Positions 45,406 through 56,361 of a stretch of 64,000 bases of DNA are shown here, piece by piece (position 1 is the first letter of the stretch; each line of letters opens with the position of its first letter). Below the pieces are notes generated by a model that saw only the letters and a program-made list of their open reading frames with translations, was not told the origin of the DNA and did no database searches. The stretch is taken from positions 558,001 through 622,000 of the forward strand of contig CANTUR010000534.1 in assembly GCA_947683625.1 (NCBI GenBank), in the 5' to 3' direction. The position numbers were made by a program, and so were the translations under genes. The stretch is from Mallotus nudiflorus. Its lineage: Eukaryota; Streptophyta; Magnoliopsida; Malpighiales; Euphorbiaceae.

Positions 45406-45990
45406 TCAAAGCAACCTTCATAATTGCATCTTGAATAAGCTCAGGTCCAGTCAACTCTCTCTCTCTCCAATCTTATTCCAAAACAAAGGAGATCTACACT
45501 TCCTTTTGTATAGAGCTTTATATAGTGCCATTTCAATATTGCTATGGTAACTGTTATTATAAGCAAACTCTACCAATGGAAAATGATTATCCTAACTACC
45601 TCCAAGATCCATTACACCCATTCTCAACATATCCTCAAGTGTTTAGATCATCCTTTTAGATTGACCATTTATCTGAGGGTCACAAGTAGTATTGAAATCG
45701 AGTATGTTGCTCGTTGCTTCCTATAACATCTGTTAAAATTGAGAGATAAACACTGAACTTCTATTAGATACAATGGAAATAGGCACTCAATGAGGGCACA
45801 CAATATGCTTAACATACAACTTAACCAATTTAGCTACAGACTAAGTAGCTTTAACTGGTAAGAAGTGAGATGATTTAGTTAACTCACCCACAATCACCCA
45901 TATGGAATTGTATCCATCCTTTGAATAAGGTAACCCTGTCACAAAATCCATAGCAATTCTCTCCCATTTCTAATCAAGAATAGGAAGAGG
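45406..45990 (-). pseudogene. Tekay-like integrase segment, inverted relative to its neighbour
   Basis: This stretch is a diverged copy of 51140-51730 on the same strand, i.e. minus-strand integrase core and the following part. Shared phrases include CTATATAGTGCCAT-like and CCATAATCACCCA-like blocks and AATAGGAAG.GG.TGAAGCTTC. It ends at 45990, where the reading changes to the plus strand. Its left end abuts the TNL pseudogene. Many stops. Confidence 0.7.
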
Positions 45991-46397
45991 TTGAAGCTTC
46001 CTAGAAGGCAAGAAAGGGAAGTTACCACTAAGATATATTGGACCGTTCAAGATTCTAAAAAGAGTGGGCATGGTTGCATATCGGTTGGCTTTGCCTCCGA
46101 ATTTGTCTCAAGTGCATCCAGTGTTTCATGTCTCGATGTTGAGGAAGTACATTTAAGATCCTTCACACGTGTTGTAGCCTGAGAGTGTGGAAGTGAATGA
46201 AGACCTAACATACATGGAAGAGCCAGTTGCAATAGTAGATTATTAAGTTTGTCAGTTGTGTTCGAAGCAGATCTCGATAGTCAAGGTGTTGTGGAGTAGG
46301 AGACCGAGGTTGAGATGTTAGTGGCTTACCCTTACCTTTTTCCTTGATGAAGTCTTGTTTTCTGTTTTTTTATTTGAAATTCGAGGATGAATTTTTG
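45991..46397 (+). pseudogene. Tekay-like integrase C-terminus with chromodomain-like tail
   Basis: Plus strand: KGKLPLRYIGPFKILKRVGM (frame after 46010), then VAYRLALPPNLSQVHPVFHV and SMLRKYI, the GPY/F module. A diverged tail holds QLCSKQI and VKVLW, followed by a basic stretch. Stops are present (for example near 46158). It is followed at once by the polypurine tract and LTR, so this is the 3' end of a plus-strand element. Confidence 0.8.
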
Positions 46398-46411
46398 TAA
46401 GGGGGAAAGAT
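46398..46411 (+). other. polypurine tract
   Basis: TAAGGGGGAAAGAT, just before the LTR start TGTTATAAC. Confidence 0.8.
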
Positions 46412-46606
46412 TGTTATAACTCGATATTTTATAAATTATTAAATTAATTACTGAGATATACAATGTTAATAAATATTTTATTAAATTGTTATATTATGGT
46501 TATTTTATGAAACTTAATTACATTCAAGTGTTAGTATTTATTTTATTATATTATGGTATTAATATTAAATCGAGATTTAAAAATTTAATTTATTGATATA
46601 TATTAT

Positions 46607-46651
<45 letters not shown>

Positions 46652-47273
46652 TTACTATTATTATTATTTGTAAATAGTGTTAATTTGGTGCAGTTAAAAT
46701 ATTTTAATATTTTGTGTTGAATTTAATTAGAAAAGTAAGTATTTAATTAAATATCTTATTTTTATATTATTTTTTCTTTTTCTCATTTATATATAAAAAA
46801 TTATGCATTTATTATTATAAAACGTTGATTTTTAGCATCTGTATGAAATGCGTGTATATTGAGTGGAATTAGACTATAATAATTCACTCAGTAAGGTTTA
46901 ACTCAACTCAATATTTTTCAGGATCTTCTACTTCAGACCTCCCTAGTAGAATTATTTGCTGGACTCTTTCTTCTCTGACTGATTTATGTAAATACTAAAC
47001 CATTACTCTTATTGTATTTTAGTAAACACTACAGTAGTAGTGTATCTTGTTGTAGTAACTGTATTGTACTAGAATATTGTATGAAGATATTTATACTATG
47101 CTATGATATAAGGATTTATTTTATATTAATGAAAGTTTTAATTCTGAAGTATTTTTATGTATATTTGCATGAGTTTTTATTTTTAAGGCTTGCTACCTAT
47201 TCCGAATTCTAAAGAATTTCCGTTTTGTAGCGCTGGTCATGACTCCTCGGTTTGGGTCGTGATAAAATTGATA
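46412..47273 (+). mobile_element. 3' LTR of a Tekay-like element, internally deleted
   Basis: Starts TGTTATAACTCGATATTTTA and ends TTGGGTCGTGATA. At about 860 bp it is much shorter than the 2.8-3.2 kb relatives. The LTR start runs to about 46810, then the text jumps to the family's 3' part (TTCACTCAGTAAGGTTTAAC, GGATCTTCTACTTCAGACCT), so about 2 kb of middle is missing. Confidence 0.75.
46609..46649. repeat. (AAT)n microsatellite
   Basis: About 13 units, about 200 bases from the LTR start. Confidence 0.95.
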
Positions 47274-47324
47274 TTAAAAACTAGTTTTGATCCAGGGACC
47301 TGTGGTTTATGGGCCCACCACGCT

Positions 47325-47526
47325 TCCAATATTTTATAAATAATTAATTAATTACTAAGATATGCAATGTTAATAAATATTTTATTAAATTGTTATTTTA
47401 TGGTTATTTTATCAAACTTAATTAAATTCAAGTGTTAGTATTTATTTTATTATATTATGGTATTCATATTAAATTGAAATTTAAAAATTTAATTTATTGA
47501 TATTTATTATTGAATAATAATAATTA

Positions 47527-47572
<46 letters not shown>

Positions 47573-47678
47573 TATGAATAGTGTTAATTTGGTGTGGTTA
47601 AAATATTTTGATATTTTTATAGTGAATTTAATTAGAAAAGTAAGTATTTAATTAAAAATATTGTTTTTATATTATTTT

Positions 47679-47741
<63 letters not shown>

Positions 47742-48840
47742 CTTTTCCTTCCCCCTCTTTTCTTTCCTCCCGCCCCTTTCCTTCTCCCTTTCCCTTCTTC
47801 TTCTCCTTACTGCATTAAATGCATAACGCAGCGCCACCACCTGCATGCCACCAGCGTTGCTCTCCCCAACTCACCATCACTGCCACCTTCTCCTCCTCCC
47901 TTCCTCTTCCTTCCGCCACTACCATTTCTTCCTCTCCCTCCTCCTTTCTCCTCTCGGCACCATCACCTTTAGAGGCTCACCGGCGTCGATTATGGCAATG
48001 ACAGGAGTCGTGGTTGGTGTCAATTGAAAGCTTGTTTCTTGGACTTTGTTACCCCTAAGGTAATTCATCTAATTAACTTTGAATTAAGCTTCAATTTTAT
48101 CAAATTCATTCTAGGGTTTATAATTTAATTTGTTGATTTTGTGTTCAATTGGTTTGATTTATATGAAATTGACTTTAGATTAGTTAAATTGAAGTTGTAA
48201 GCTTTCAAAAAATATGTTTAAATTCAATTTTGGAGATAATAGAATTTTTAACACTATTCCGAGCTCAGGTACTGCTCATGGGACTATCCCGGTTCAGAAA
48301 TTGTGTTTTATTTTTAATAAATTCTATGAATTGTTTTAAACATGTTTTGTTAAGAAATTTTATTAAAATTATGTTCCGACTATTTATTATGAATTTTCAA
48401 AAGTTTATTAAAATTATGTTCTAACTATTTATTATGAATTTTCGAAAGTTTATTGGAAAACTGCATTTTTGGAAAAATTAGTATATATTAGTAAATTTTG
48501 TTTTTTAATTGAAATTTTTGTTAATTATTATATTTTGGATAATTTTTGAATAATAAATAGTATTAAAATAATTTTATGAATTATTTACTATTTTTAGCTA
48601 ATTAATAATAATTTTATTTATTGTTTTTATGATTAAATGGATTTTTAGCTATTTTTATTATATATTTGAGCAATTTAAATAATTATCCGTAATTTATGCT
48701 ATTTAATTTTGAATATTTGAAAAATAAATTTTCACTAATATTATTTAATTATATTTGAGATTTTATCAATTAATTTGAAAATAAATATCTTTAATGTTTT
48801 TATTATTGAAATAAGTTGAATTGTGGTATTTTATTGATAT
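47325..48840 (+). mobile_element. 5' half of a plus-orientation Tekay-like LTR
   Basis: From CCAATATTTTATAAAT.. it matches the start of the LTR at 46412, lacking about ten first bases. It includes (ATT)n 47527-47572, (AT)n 47682-47735, and a GC-richer, C-rich block 47740-48000 that yields spurious ORFs. The family phrase near 48260 (AGCTCAGGTACTGCTCATGG) corresponds to 22475. It ends in an AT run, where an LTR in the opposite orientation starts. Confidence 0.75.
47527..47735. repeat. (ATT)n and (AT)n microsatellites in the LTR
   Basis: (ATT)n 47527-47572 and (AT)n 47682-47735, at about 200 and 360 bases from the LTR start. Confidence 0.95.
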
Positions 48841-48850
48841 ATATATATAT

Positions 48851-50309
48851 CAGAATAAATTTATAACTTATATTTCTAAGAATTCTAAAGGTGACTCGAT
48901 TTAAGAATCCAAAATTCAGACAAACACAGAAATTTAGGATCGACCCAACGTCACGTTTTATGAGAATTCTACCAAAAGTTCGATGGAATCTCCTCTGTAA
49001 AATGGACATCTCTCTAATAACAAGTAGAACTGATACTGTAAGGAAAATACATTACTAATACTACAAAGCTCAACACCTCAGGCTGGGACCTCAAACTTCA
49101 CAAATTCCCAACCGAGGTTTATAATTTACCAAAAATCAATATATTATAATAAATATATTAAAAATCATTAAACCCCATAAATATCCATAAAATACCAACA
49201 TATAATATATTTAAACATTAAATCACTAAATATAATTATTTTCACTATAATTAAATAAAATTTCAAATAATAACATAATATTAATAAAAATAAAAATTTT
49301 CAATAATTCCACATAAAATAGTAAAAATTCACTTCTATATATTCAAATAGTTTAAATATATATTAAAAGTAATTAAAATCCATTTAATTACCAAAATAGT
49401 AAATAATATATATTATTTGAATATAATTTTTGAAAATTAGTATTAATTAGTTAAAAATAGTAAATAATTTATAAAAATCATTTTAATACCATATATAATT
49501 CTAAAATCATTTAAAACATATTATTTAACTATAATTTTCACAAAATTACACAATTAACCTATATATACAAAATTCACATAATATAAAAATATTCTAAAAA
49601 ATTATATAAATTCACTAAAAATTATTTTAATAATTCTAAAATTATTAACTCAAATTAATAACACTAATTTAACTAAATTTTCATTAAAAAACTAATTAAC
49701 TAACATAATTATAAAAAATTCAATATTTTAATATTAAAATAATAAAAAATTACCAATAATTCAAATTAATTCAAAAAAATAAAAAAATAAATTTTTGGGA
49801 AGATTAAGCTGTCATAAACAATATTTGTAAAGCAAGAATCCATGAATCAATCAATATCAAGTTCAAAAAAAAAACCTTAAAACACAAACTAAAAATTGAA
49901 GATAACTCAGAATCAAAGGAGATTGAGCTCAAATGGAGCTCAAAATTGAACTCACCAGAGGTTGGAGGTTCAAGCAAGACCAGAACAATTAGCTGGGACA
50001 ACCAGAATCAGAGTCGCCAACATGAAGCTCCACTTGTTTTCTACTGTTGTTTCAGACGATTCTGGCAGCCTTCCGATGTGCTACAAGCGATGGACGATAG
50101 CTGGGAAGGAAGAGAAGTTGACGATAGTGAGTGATGGTGGTGGTTTGACGAAGCTAGTTGCACAGTGACCGTGCAAGAAGAAGAAGAAGAAAAAGAAAAA
50201 GAAAAGAAAGACGGAGAGAGAAATAGCTTGACATGATTTGACCTTTTTTGTTTTTTTTTTTTTAATTTATTTAGGAAAAGACTAAAAATGTCCCTCTATC
50301 CAAATTAAC

Positions 50310-50384
<75 letters not shown>

Positions 50385-50592
50385 TTTAAAAAACAGAAAT
50401 GATAATAACATTAATGCATATAAACAATAAAACCCCTAAAATAAATTATTTTACGTAAACAAAATTCTTAGAATAAAATAAATAAATAATATTCACAAAT
50501 AATAATAGTATTATACAAGTAAAATTTAAAATTTTATTAACACTGCATATCTCAAAATAATTTAATATTATTTAAAATACGTGGTCATTACA
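48851..50592 (-). mobile_element. truncated 3' LTR of the minus-strand Tekay-like element
   Basis: Minus strand start TGTAATGACCACG at 50592, directly after the polypurine tract. The sequence parallels 59895-61623 (the 5' LTR), e.g. CAGAATAAATTT.TAACTTAT at 48851 and 59900. The part beyond 48851 is missing. ORFs 48803-49009, 49946-50168 and 49804-50001 lie in this LTR and are not genes. Confidence 0.85.
50311..50384. repeat. (AAT)n microsatellite in the LTR
   Basis: About 25 units. An AAG/AAAAG-rich tract lies at 50169-50215. Confidence 0.95.
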
Positions 50593-50605
50593 ATCTTCCC
50601 TCCTT
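50593..50605 (-). other. polypurine tract of the minus-strand element
   Basis: On the minus strand AAGGAGGGAAGAT, immediately before the LTR. Confidence 0.85.
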
Positions 50606-50650
50606 ATAAGAATTCGTCCTCGAGTTCAAAGAAAAGAACAAAAACAAGAA

Positions 50651-51960
50651 TTATTGAGGAAAGAGATAAGGATAAGAAGCTTGTATCTCTGGTTCAGTCT
50701 CCCAAGTTTGGTCCTCCACGTTGTTGCTTTGCCACAACACCTTGACCATCGGAATTTGCTTCGAACACAATTGACGAACTTGATAGTCTATATTCATAAT
50801 AGGTTTATTCACTTCCACACTATCAGGCTGCAACATGTGCGAAGGGTTCGAAATATACTTCCTTAGCATCGAGACATGGAACACTGGATGCACTTGAGAC
50901 AAACTTGGAGGCAAAGCCAACCGATATGCAACCATGCCCACTCTCTCCAGAATCTCGAACGATCCAATATATCTTGGTGTTAGTTTCCCCTTCTTGCCAA
51001 ATCTCATCACACCCTTCATCGGAGATACCTTTAGGAACACATAGTCTCCAACCTGGAATTCCACATCTCTATATCTCGGATCCACATAGCTCTTTTGTCT
51101 ACTAGCTGCGGTCTCTAATCTCCTTTTGATCACAGTAACCTTCTCAGTGGCATCCTGAACCATCTCAGGTCTAGTCAATGCTCTCTCCCTAATCTTATCC
51201 TGACTTAGAGGATCTACACTTTCTTACATATAAAGCCTCATATGGTGCCATCCTAATACTGCTATAGTAGTTGTTATTATATGCAAACTTCATAAGCGAC
51301 AAATGATCATCCCAACTACCTCCCAAATCCAATACATACATTCTTAACATATCTTCAATTTTCTGGATTTTCCTCTAAGATTGACCATTTGTCTGAGTGT
51401 GAAAAGTAGTACTAAAATCAAGCATGGTGCCCATCACTTCCTACAACTTTTGCCAAAATCGAGAGGTGAACATTGAACCTCTATCAAATACAATGGACAT
51501 AAGTACTCCATGAAGGAACACAATATGCTTAACATACATCTTCACTAATTTAGCAACAGAATAATTGGCTTTCACAGGTAAGAAATGAGCAAACTTGGTC
51601 AACCTGTCCATAATCACCCAGATGAAATCGTATCCATCTTTAGAATGAGGTAACCTAACCACAAAATCCATAACAATTCTCTTCTATTTCCACTCAGGAA
51701 TAGGAAGTGGCTGAAGCTTCACAAAAGGCTTCTAATGTTGAGCTTTCACTTGTTGACAAATCAAGCACCTAGAAACAAAATTAGCTACATCCTTCCTCAG
51801 TCCATCCCACCAATACAAATCTTTGATACTGTGGTACATCTTAGTGACACTTGGATGTACGCTGTCAACTATAAAATGTGCTTCCTCAAGGATTTCTTCT
51901 CTCAAATTATCCATATTAGGAATGCACAACCTACCACTGATCCACAAAACATCTTCCTCA
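50651..51960 (-). pseudogene. Tekay-like integrase with chromodomain-like tail
   Basis: Minus strand. Zinc-binding part (51947-51732): EAHFIVDSVHPSVTKMYHSI and CLICQQVKA, the H-H-C-C pattern. DDE core (51671-51441): MDFVVRLPHSKDGYDFIWVI with the first Asp, and FDRGSMFTSRFW with the second. The usual GQSE carrying the catalytic Glu reads GQS-stop (TAG at 51377-51375). The last frame (51178-50651) has RRLETAASRQKSYVDPRYRD, FLKVSPMKGVMRFGKKGKL and PRYIGSFEILERVG, the GPY/F-like module, then VKVLWQSNNVEDQTWETEPE, a chromodomain-like tail as in Del/Tekay elements. A stop also follows QH in the spacer near 51730. Confidence 0.9.
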
Positions 51961-52064
51961 TCAAGTGTGAAATCAGTGAACTTCTATGCATGAATATTCT
52001 CTGCAAACTTTGTTAAAATAGGATCTCGGCCTTGAGCTACCTTAATCTTATCTCTCAACATAAA

Positions 52065-52870
52065 TCAAACTCTGAATTGAGCTAATAGTCCACCTAATCT
52101 ACTTATCTTCATTATCAGACCTTGATCCACTAATTGGTGTAACTCTTGGATCAACGGTCTCCTCTTCACACTAATATGAGCAAGACTACCTGAGGACTTC
52201 TTACTCAAGGCATTTGCTACCACATTAGCTTTGCCTGGATGATAAAGAATCTCATAATCATAGTCCTTCAGGAGTTCTAACCATCTCCTATGCCTCAAAT
52301 TTAGATCTCTCTGCTAAAAAAATGTACTTAAGGCTCTTATGATTTGTGAAAATTTCACAAGTCACCCCATACAGATAATGTGTCCAAATCTTAAGAGCAA
52401 ATATCACTACAACCATCTTTAGGTCATAAGTAAGGTAATTCTGTTCATGCTTCTTCAACTGCCTTGAAGCATAAGCTATCACCCTACCAATATGCATCAA
52501 TACACAACCTAGGCTGACTCTAAAGGCATTATAATACACAGTGAATTTATCTACTCCATTAGGCAAAGCTAAAATTGGAGTTGTGGTTAACTTCTCCTTC
52601 AACAACTGGAAACTATTCTCACAAGCATCTGACCACTTAAACTTCATATTCTTTAGAGTTAAGCGAGTCATAAGAACTACAATTTTGGAAAAATCTTGCA
52701 TAAATCTCCTATAATACCCAACTAAACCCAAAAAACTTTGAATCTCTATGACTGTCGTCAATATAGGCCACTCAGATACTACCTCAATCTTTTGTGGATC
52801 AATCTGAAATCCATCTTTAGACACCACGTGTTTAAGGAATGCAACACTCTCCAACCAAAAATCACACTTT
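52065..52870 (-). pseudogene. Tekay-like RT end and RNase H
   Basis: Minus strand. VAFLKHVVSKDGFQIDPQKI and FLGLVGYYRRFMQDFSKI are the RT thumb region. The RNase H follows: FTVYYNAFRVSLGCVLM (where D is usual at the first catalytic place this reads N), VIAYASRQLKKHEQNY and FTNHKSLKYIF (N for the usual D in TDHKSL). The end is RRWLELLKDYDYEILYHPGK and ANVVANALSKK (usual NVVADALSRK). Asp-to-Asn changes at three catalytic places would inactivate the domain. A frame change is at about 52290. Confidence 0.9.
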
Positions 52871-52879
52871 GAGAATTTA

Positions 52880-53500
52880 GCATAAAGATGATGTTCTCTT
52901 AATGTCTACAGTACAGTCCTTAAACAATATACGTGCTCCTCCATACTCTTTGAATATAATAGTATATCATCAATGAAGACTACTACAAATTGATCTATAA
53001 ATGGTTTGAATACCCTGTTCATTAGATCCATAAAAGTAGCTAGTGCATTATTCAACCCAAATGACATCGCCAGAAACTCATAGTGGCCATATGGAGTGTG
53101 GAATGCCATTTTAGGAACATCAGCTTCACTGATCGACAACTGATGATAACCCCACCTCAAGTCAATCTTAGAAAAGAACTGTGCACTCTAAAGCTGATAA
53201 AACAAATGATCTATCCTTGGGAGAGGATACTTGTTCTTCATAGTCACCTTATTCTTCATAGTCACCTTATTCAGCTCTTTGTAATCTATGCACAGTCTCA
53301 GAGTACCATCCATCTTCCTCATAAATAGGACTAGTGCACCCCAAGGAGAAACACTAAGTCTTATAAAACCCTTATCTAGCAATTCTCACAACTGCTCCTT
53401 TAACTCTTTTAACTCTGCAGGAGCCATTCTGTAGGGGCGCATCGAAATGGGAGTAGTGCTTGGAACCACATCTATACAGAACTTAATCTCTTTATGAGGT
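52880..53500 (-). pseudogene. Tekay-like reverse transcriptase core
   Basis: Minus strand. 53382-53188: LDKGFIRLSVSPWGALVLFM, DGTLRLCIDYKELNKVT, YPLPRID. 53160-52906: MRWGYHQLSISEADVPKMAF, YGHYEFLAMSFGL and the active site FIDDILLYSKS (Y/F-x-D-D intact). The motif KVTMKN is doubled in frame by an 18-base tandem duplication (53234-53269). A stop between the two frames (near 53190) and one near 52903 break it. Confidence 0.95.
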
Positions 53501-54250
53501 GGTAAACCTGGTAACTCTTAAGGAAAAACATCAAGAAACTCACATGCAACAGGAACATCTGTGAGTGATAACTTCTCTATAAAAGTATCATTGACTAATG
53601 CCAAATATCCCTAACAACCCTTCATCAACATCTTCCTAGCCGTGATAGCAAAGATGAGATTTTGAGGTGCAGAGCTCTTATCACCCATAAACTTAACCTC
53701 TTCTTCATCTGGAATTATGAAAATCACTTCTTTACTTTAACAATACACAATGGCATAGTGCTGAGACAACCAATCCATACCTAGAATCACATCAAACTCC
53801 ATCATATCTAACAATACTAATTATGTTGACAGTTGTCTACCTCTGACAAACACAGGACAACTAGAAGGAACAACGTCGGTATCCAATGAATCGCTTAGAG
53901 GAGTGGCGATAGACAAATGAAAAGCCATCCTTGAAGCTTGCCAACATGACTTTGAAGCAAAAAAAAAAGGGATACAAAGGAATGTGTGGCACTCAGATTA
54001 AACAAAACCCAAACATCCAAGTAATAGACAGGAATAATACCTACAATAAAGGCATTAAATGCCTGAGCATCCTGCTGAATAAGGAGGAAAACCCTAGCTT
54101 AACCTCAACCTCCCTGTTGAATGGTGAAAGCTTGGCCAAAACCTTTGGCACCTCCTCTGGTACCTTTGCCATGTCCCTATTGAGCAACAATCTGAGTCAA
54201 ACTCGGGTGTTGAGCTGGAGGTAACTGAAAAAGAACTAGTGCTACACTGG
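53501..54250 (-). pseudogene. Tekay-like aspartic protease and protease-RT linker
   Basis: Minus strand. The retropepsin start reads LFNLSATHSFVS (near 54015-53980), where the family has L.DSGATHSFVS, so the catalytic Asp is Asn. Then MEFDVILGMDWLSQHYAIV (about 53800-53740), and the linker with LSLTDVPVACEFLDVF and ELPGLPPHKEIKF (53560-53470). Stops and frameshifts are frequent. Confidence 0.75.
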
Positions 54251-55416
54251 TAATCGATTGCTGTGAAAATTGTTATGACTGAAAACTAGAATATGGACAT
54301 GATTTGGTGAAATGTCCCATCTTCCACATCTGAAGCATGTCAACGGTGCCATATAACAGGGTCCCTGATGGACTTTACCATAAGTCTGATAGGTGCTAGC
54401 TGCTGATCTTGTGCTGCCGTATCCTGAACTCTGACCACTACTGCTGCTAGAAGCACTTGACCTAAATCTGATAGGTCTACGAGGTCCAGCATGACCATGT
54501 CTACTACTCCTATGTACTCTCTGTTGTTGCCTTTGGCTTTGCTATATTGAGCCTCTCTGTTGACTACTGTAATTAATCTAGAAAGTCAAATATGGAGTAG
54601 TCTGAAATCCTCTTGATTGAATACCCAACTGATAGTAATTAGGCATAGCTCCTTTCCTGACTAATCTTAACTCTATCTCCTTGGCCAACTCTATCACCGA
54701 CTCTAGAGTAAGACTCGCAGTAGGCATCCCAGCAAATGTAAAACCCAAACTAGTGATGTATATAGTAACAGTAAAATACTGATCTCATATAAGATCCTCT
54801 GCATATCTGCATATCTGCTAAGTCTGAGAAACTCTCTGGTGTAGTCCGTGATAGATCTATCTCCTCTAGTGATACTTATCAACCGAAGTCTGTAACTCAT
54901 CTGGAGTGGCTCTATGTAGAATCTCCTCATAAACCTGTCTCTAAACTAAGCCCAGGTCATTGTTATCATATGCGGCTGAATCACCTGAATGAACCAACCT
55001 AAAGTTGATCTCTCAACAGATAACTCAACGATTATAATCTGCTGGTAATCGGCGTGAGCAGTTTGAGTCCTTGTCTCAATTGCATGCAGAAAGTCTAACG
55101 GATCCGATGTCCTATTAAAAGCTATCCTGTCGACCTTGGCATAGAACAATGCTGCCGTAGGGTCAGACATACCATGTTAATAGGCAGGCTGTATCAGTGG
55201 TGCGACTGGAGGTATTGTAGCTTCCTCATATTTTGGCTCTACAAGTTCCTCATTTTGTAGCTCTTATTGTCGACGATGACCTGCTGTTCCTCGAGGTCTA
55301 CCTCTACCTCTACCTCTATGTCTAGCTGGCGATTTAGAAGGTAAAATCTCATCCTAAAAGGACTCATCATCCTCGGCCTTAATGACCAGTCGAGTGATAC
55401 GCGCTCGCCTCCTCAT
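54251..55416 (-). pseudogene. Tekay-like gag with CCHC zinc knuckle
   Basis: Minus strand from ATG 55416: MRRRARITRLVIKAEDDESF, a stop, then an RG-rich run (RHRGRGRGRPRG). From 55170: MSDPTAALFYAKVDRIAF and DPLDFLHAIETRTQ; from 54930: RRFYIEPLQMSYRLRLISI and DYTREFLRLSRYAD, the retrotransposon gag core. A knuckle C-F-R-C..G-H-F..C is readable across a one-base frameshift near 54330. The same protein is found on the plus strand at 61893 on, which helps to identify the start. Confidence 0.85.
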
Positions 55417-55587
55417 TCTGAAAAGACCAAAGTAAAGGAATTAAGACAAAATAGACAATCTAAGGATTACACGAAATACTATATTAATGAAAACTTATCG
55501 AAGACATACTCAAACCTAATTAAACTATAGTAGTTTCAAAGAAAACACAACTCTAAAAACATAGATCCACAACACTAATAACATAGG

Positions 55588-55599
55588 GCTTTGATACCA
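55588..55599 (-). other. primer-binding site, initiator Met tRNA type
   Basis: On the minus strand TGGTATCAAAGC, one mismatch to TGGTATCAGAGC, four bases after the LTR end at 55604. Confidence 0.85.
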
Positions 55600-56058
55600 A
55601 CTTTGTCATGACCGAAACTGGGGAGTCATGACTAATGCTAGGGAACAAGAATTTTTTCGAATTTGGAACTCGTAGCAAGCCTTAAAAATAAAAAGCATGT
55701 AATAAAGAAATAAAAATATACTACAATTAAAATTTAAGTCTATTTAAAAATAAATACTTAACTTTCATATCATAAAATAAAAATATTTTAATACAATATT
55801 TAGAGAAAGGTCTCATACTAAAACAACATTCTATAGATACAAAGCACTACTACTATAGTTTTCTAGAATACAATAAAAGTTTAGATAAATGATTTATATA
55901 ATCTAGCCGGGGCTGAAGAAGTTTGACGTAGAGGTATACTACTGAGGTCTAATGACGAGGAATCTCCTAAAAAAAATATTGAGGGGAGTCAGACCTCACT
56001 TAGTGAATTATTATAATATATATACATGCAATCTAAAACATATCTAGTTAAGCATTAG

Positions 56059-56102
<44 letters not shown>
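56059..56102. repeat. (AT)n(AC)n microsatellite in the LTR
   Basis: AT run then about 11 AC units. Confidence 0.95.
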
Positions 56103-56361
56103 TTTCACACAGATGCTAAAATCCACTTTTATATTTATAAATGCAGAAAACATCTATTTAGGTGAAGGATCAAATAGAACTCTAAATATTCATAGCCTCA
56201 AATAAACATCTTACTAGCCATGTAGGCTTACTTAATTTCAAATAAATTCTCTTATTCCATTTTAGACAGTAGACTGGCCCCAAGACACTAAGTCAATCGA
56301 GCTCCAACAGTCTTATTGTCAATGTGATTGGCCCTGAGACAATAAGTCAACCGAGCTTCAG

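Noticed and set aside
47661..48027. Three overlapping Ser/Pro-rich ORFs
   Set aside because: C-rich block of an LTR following (AT)n; overlapping frames and no domain.
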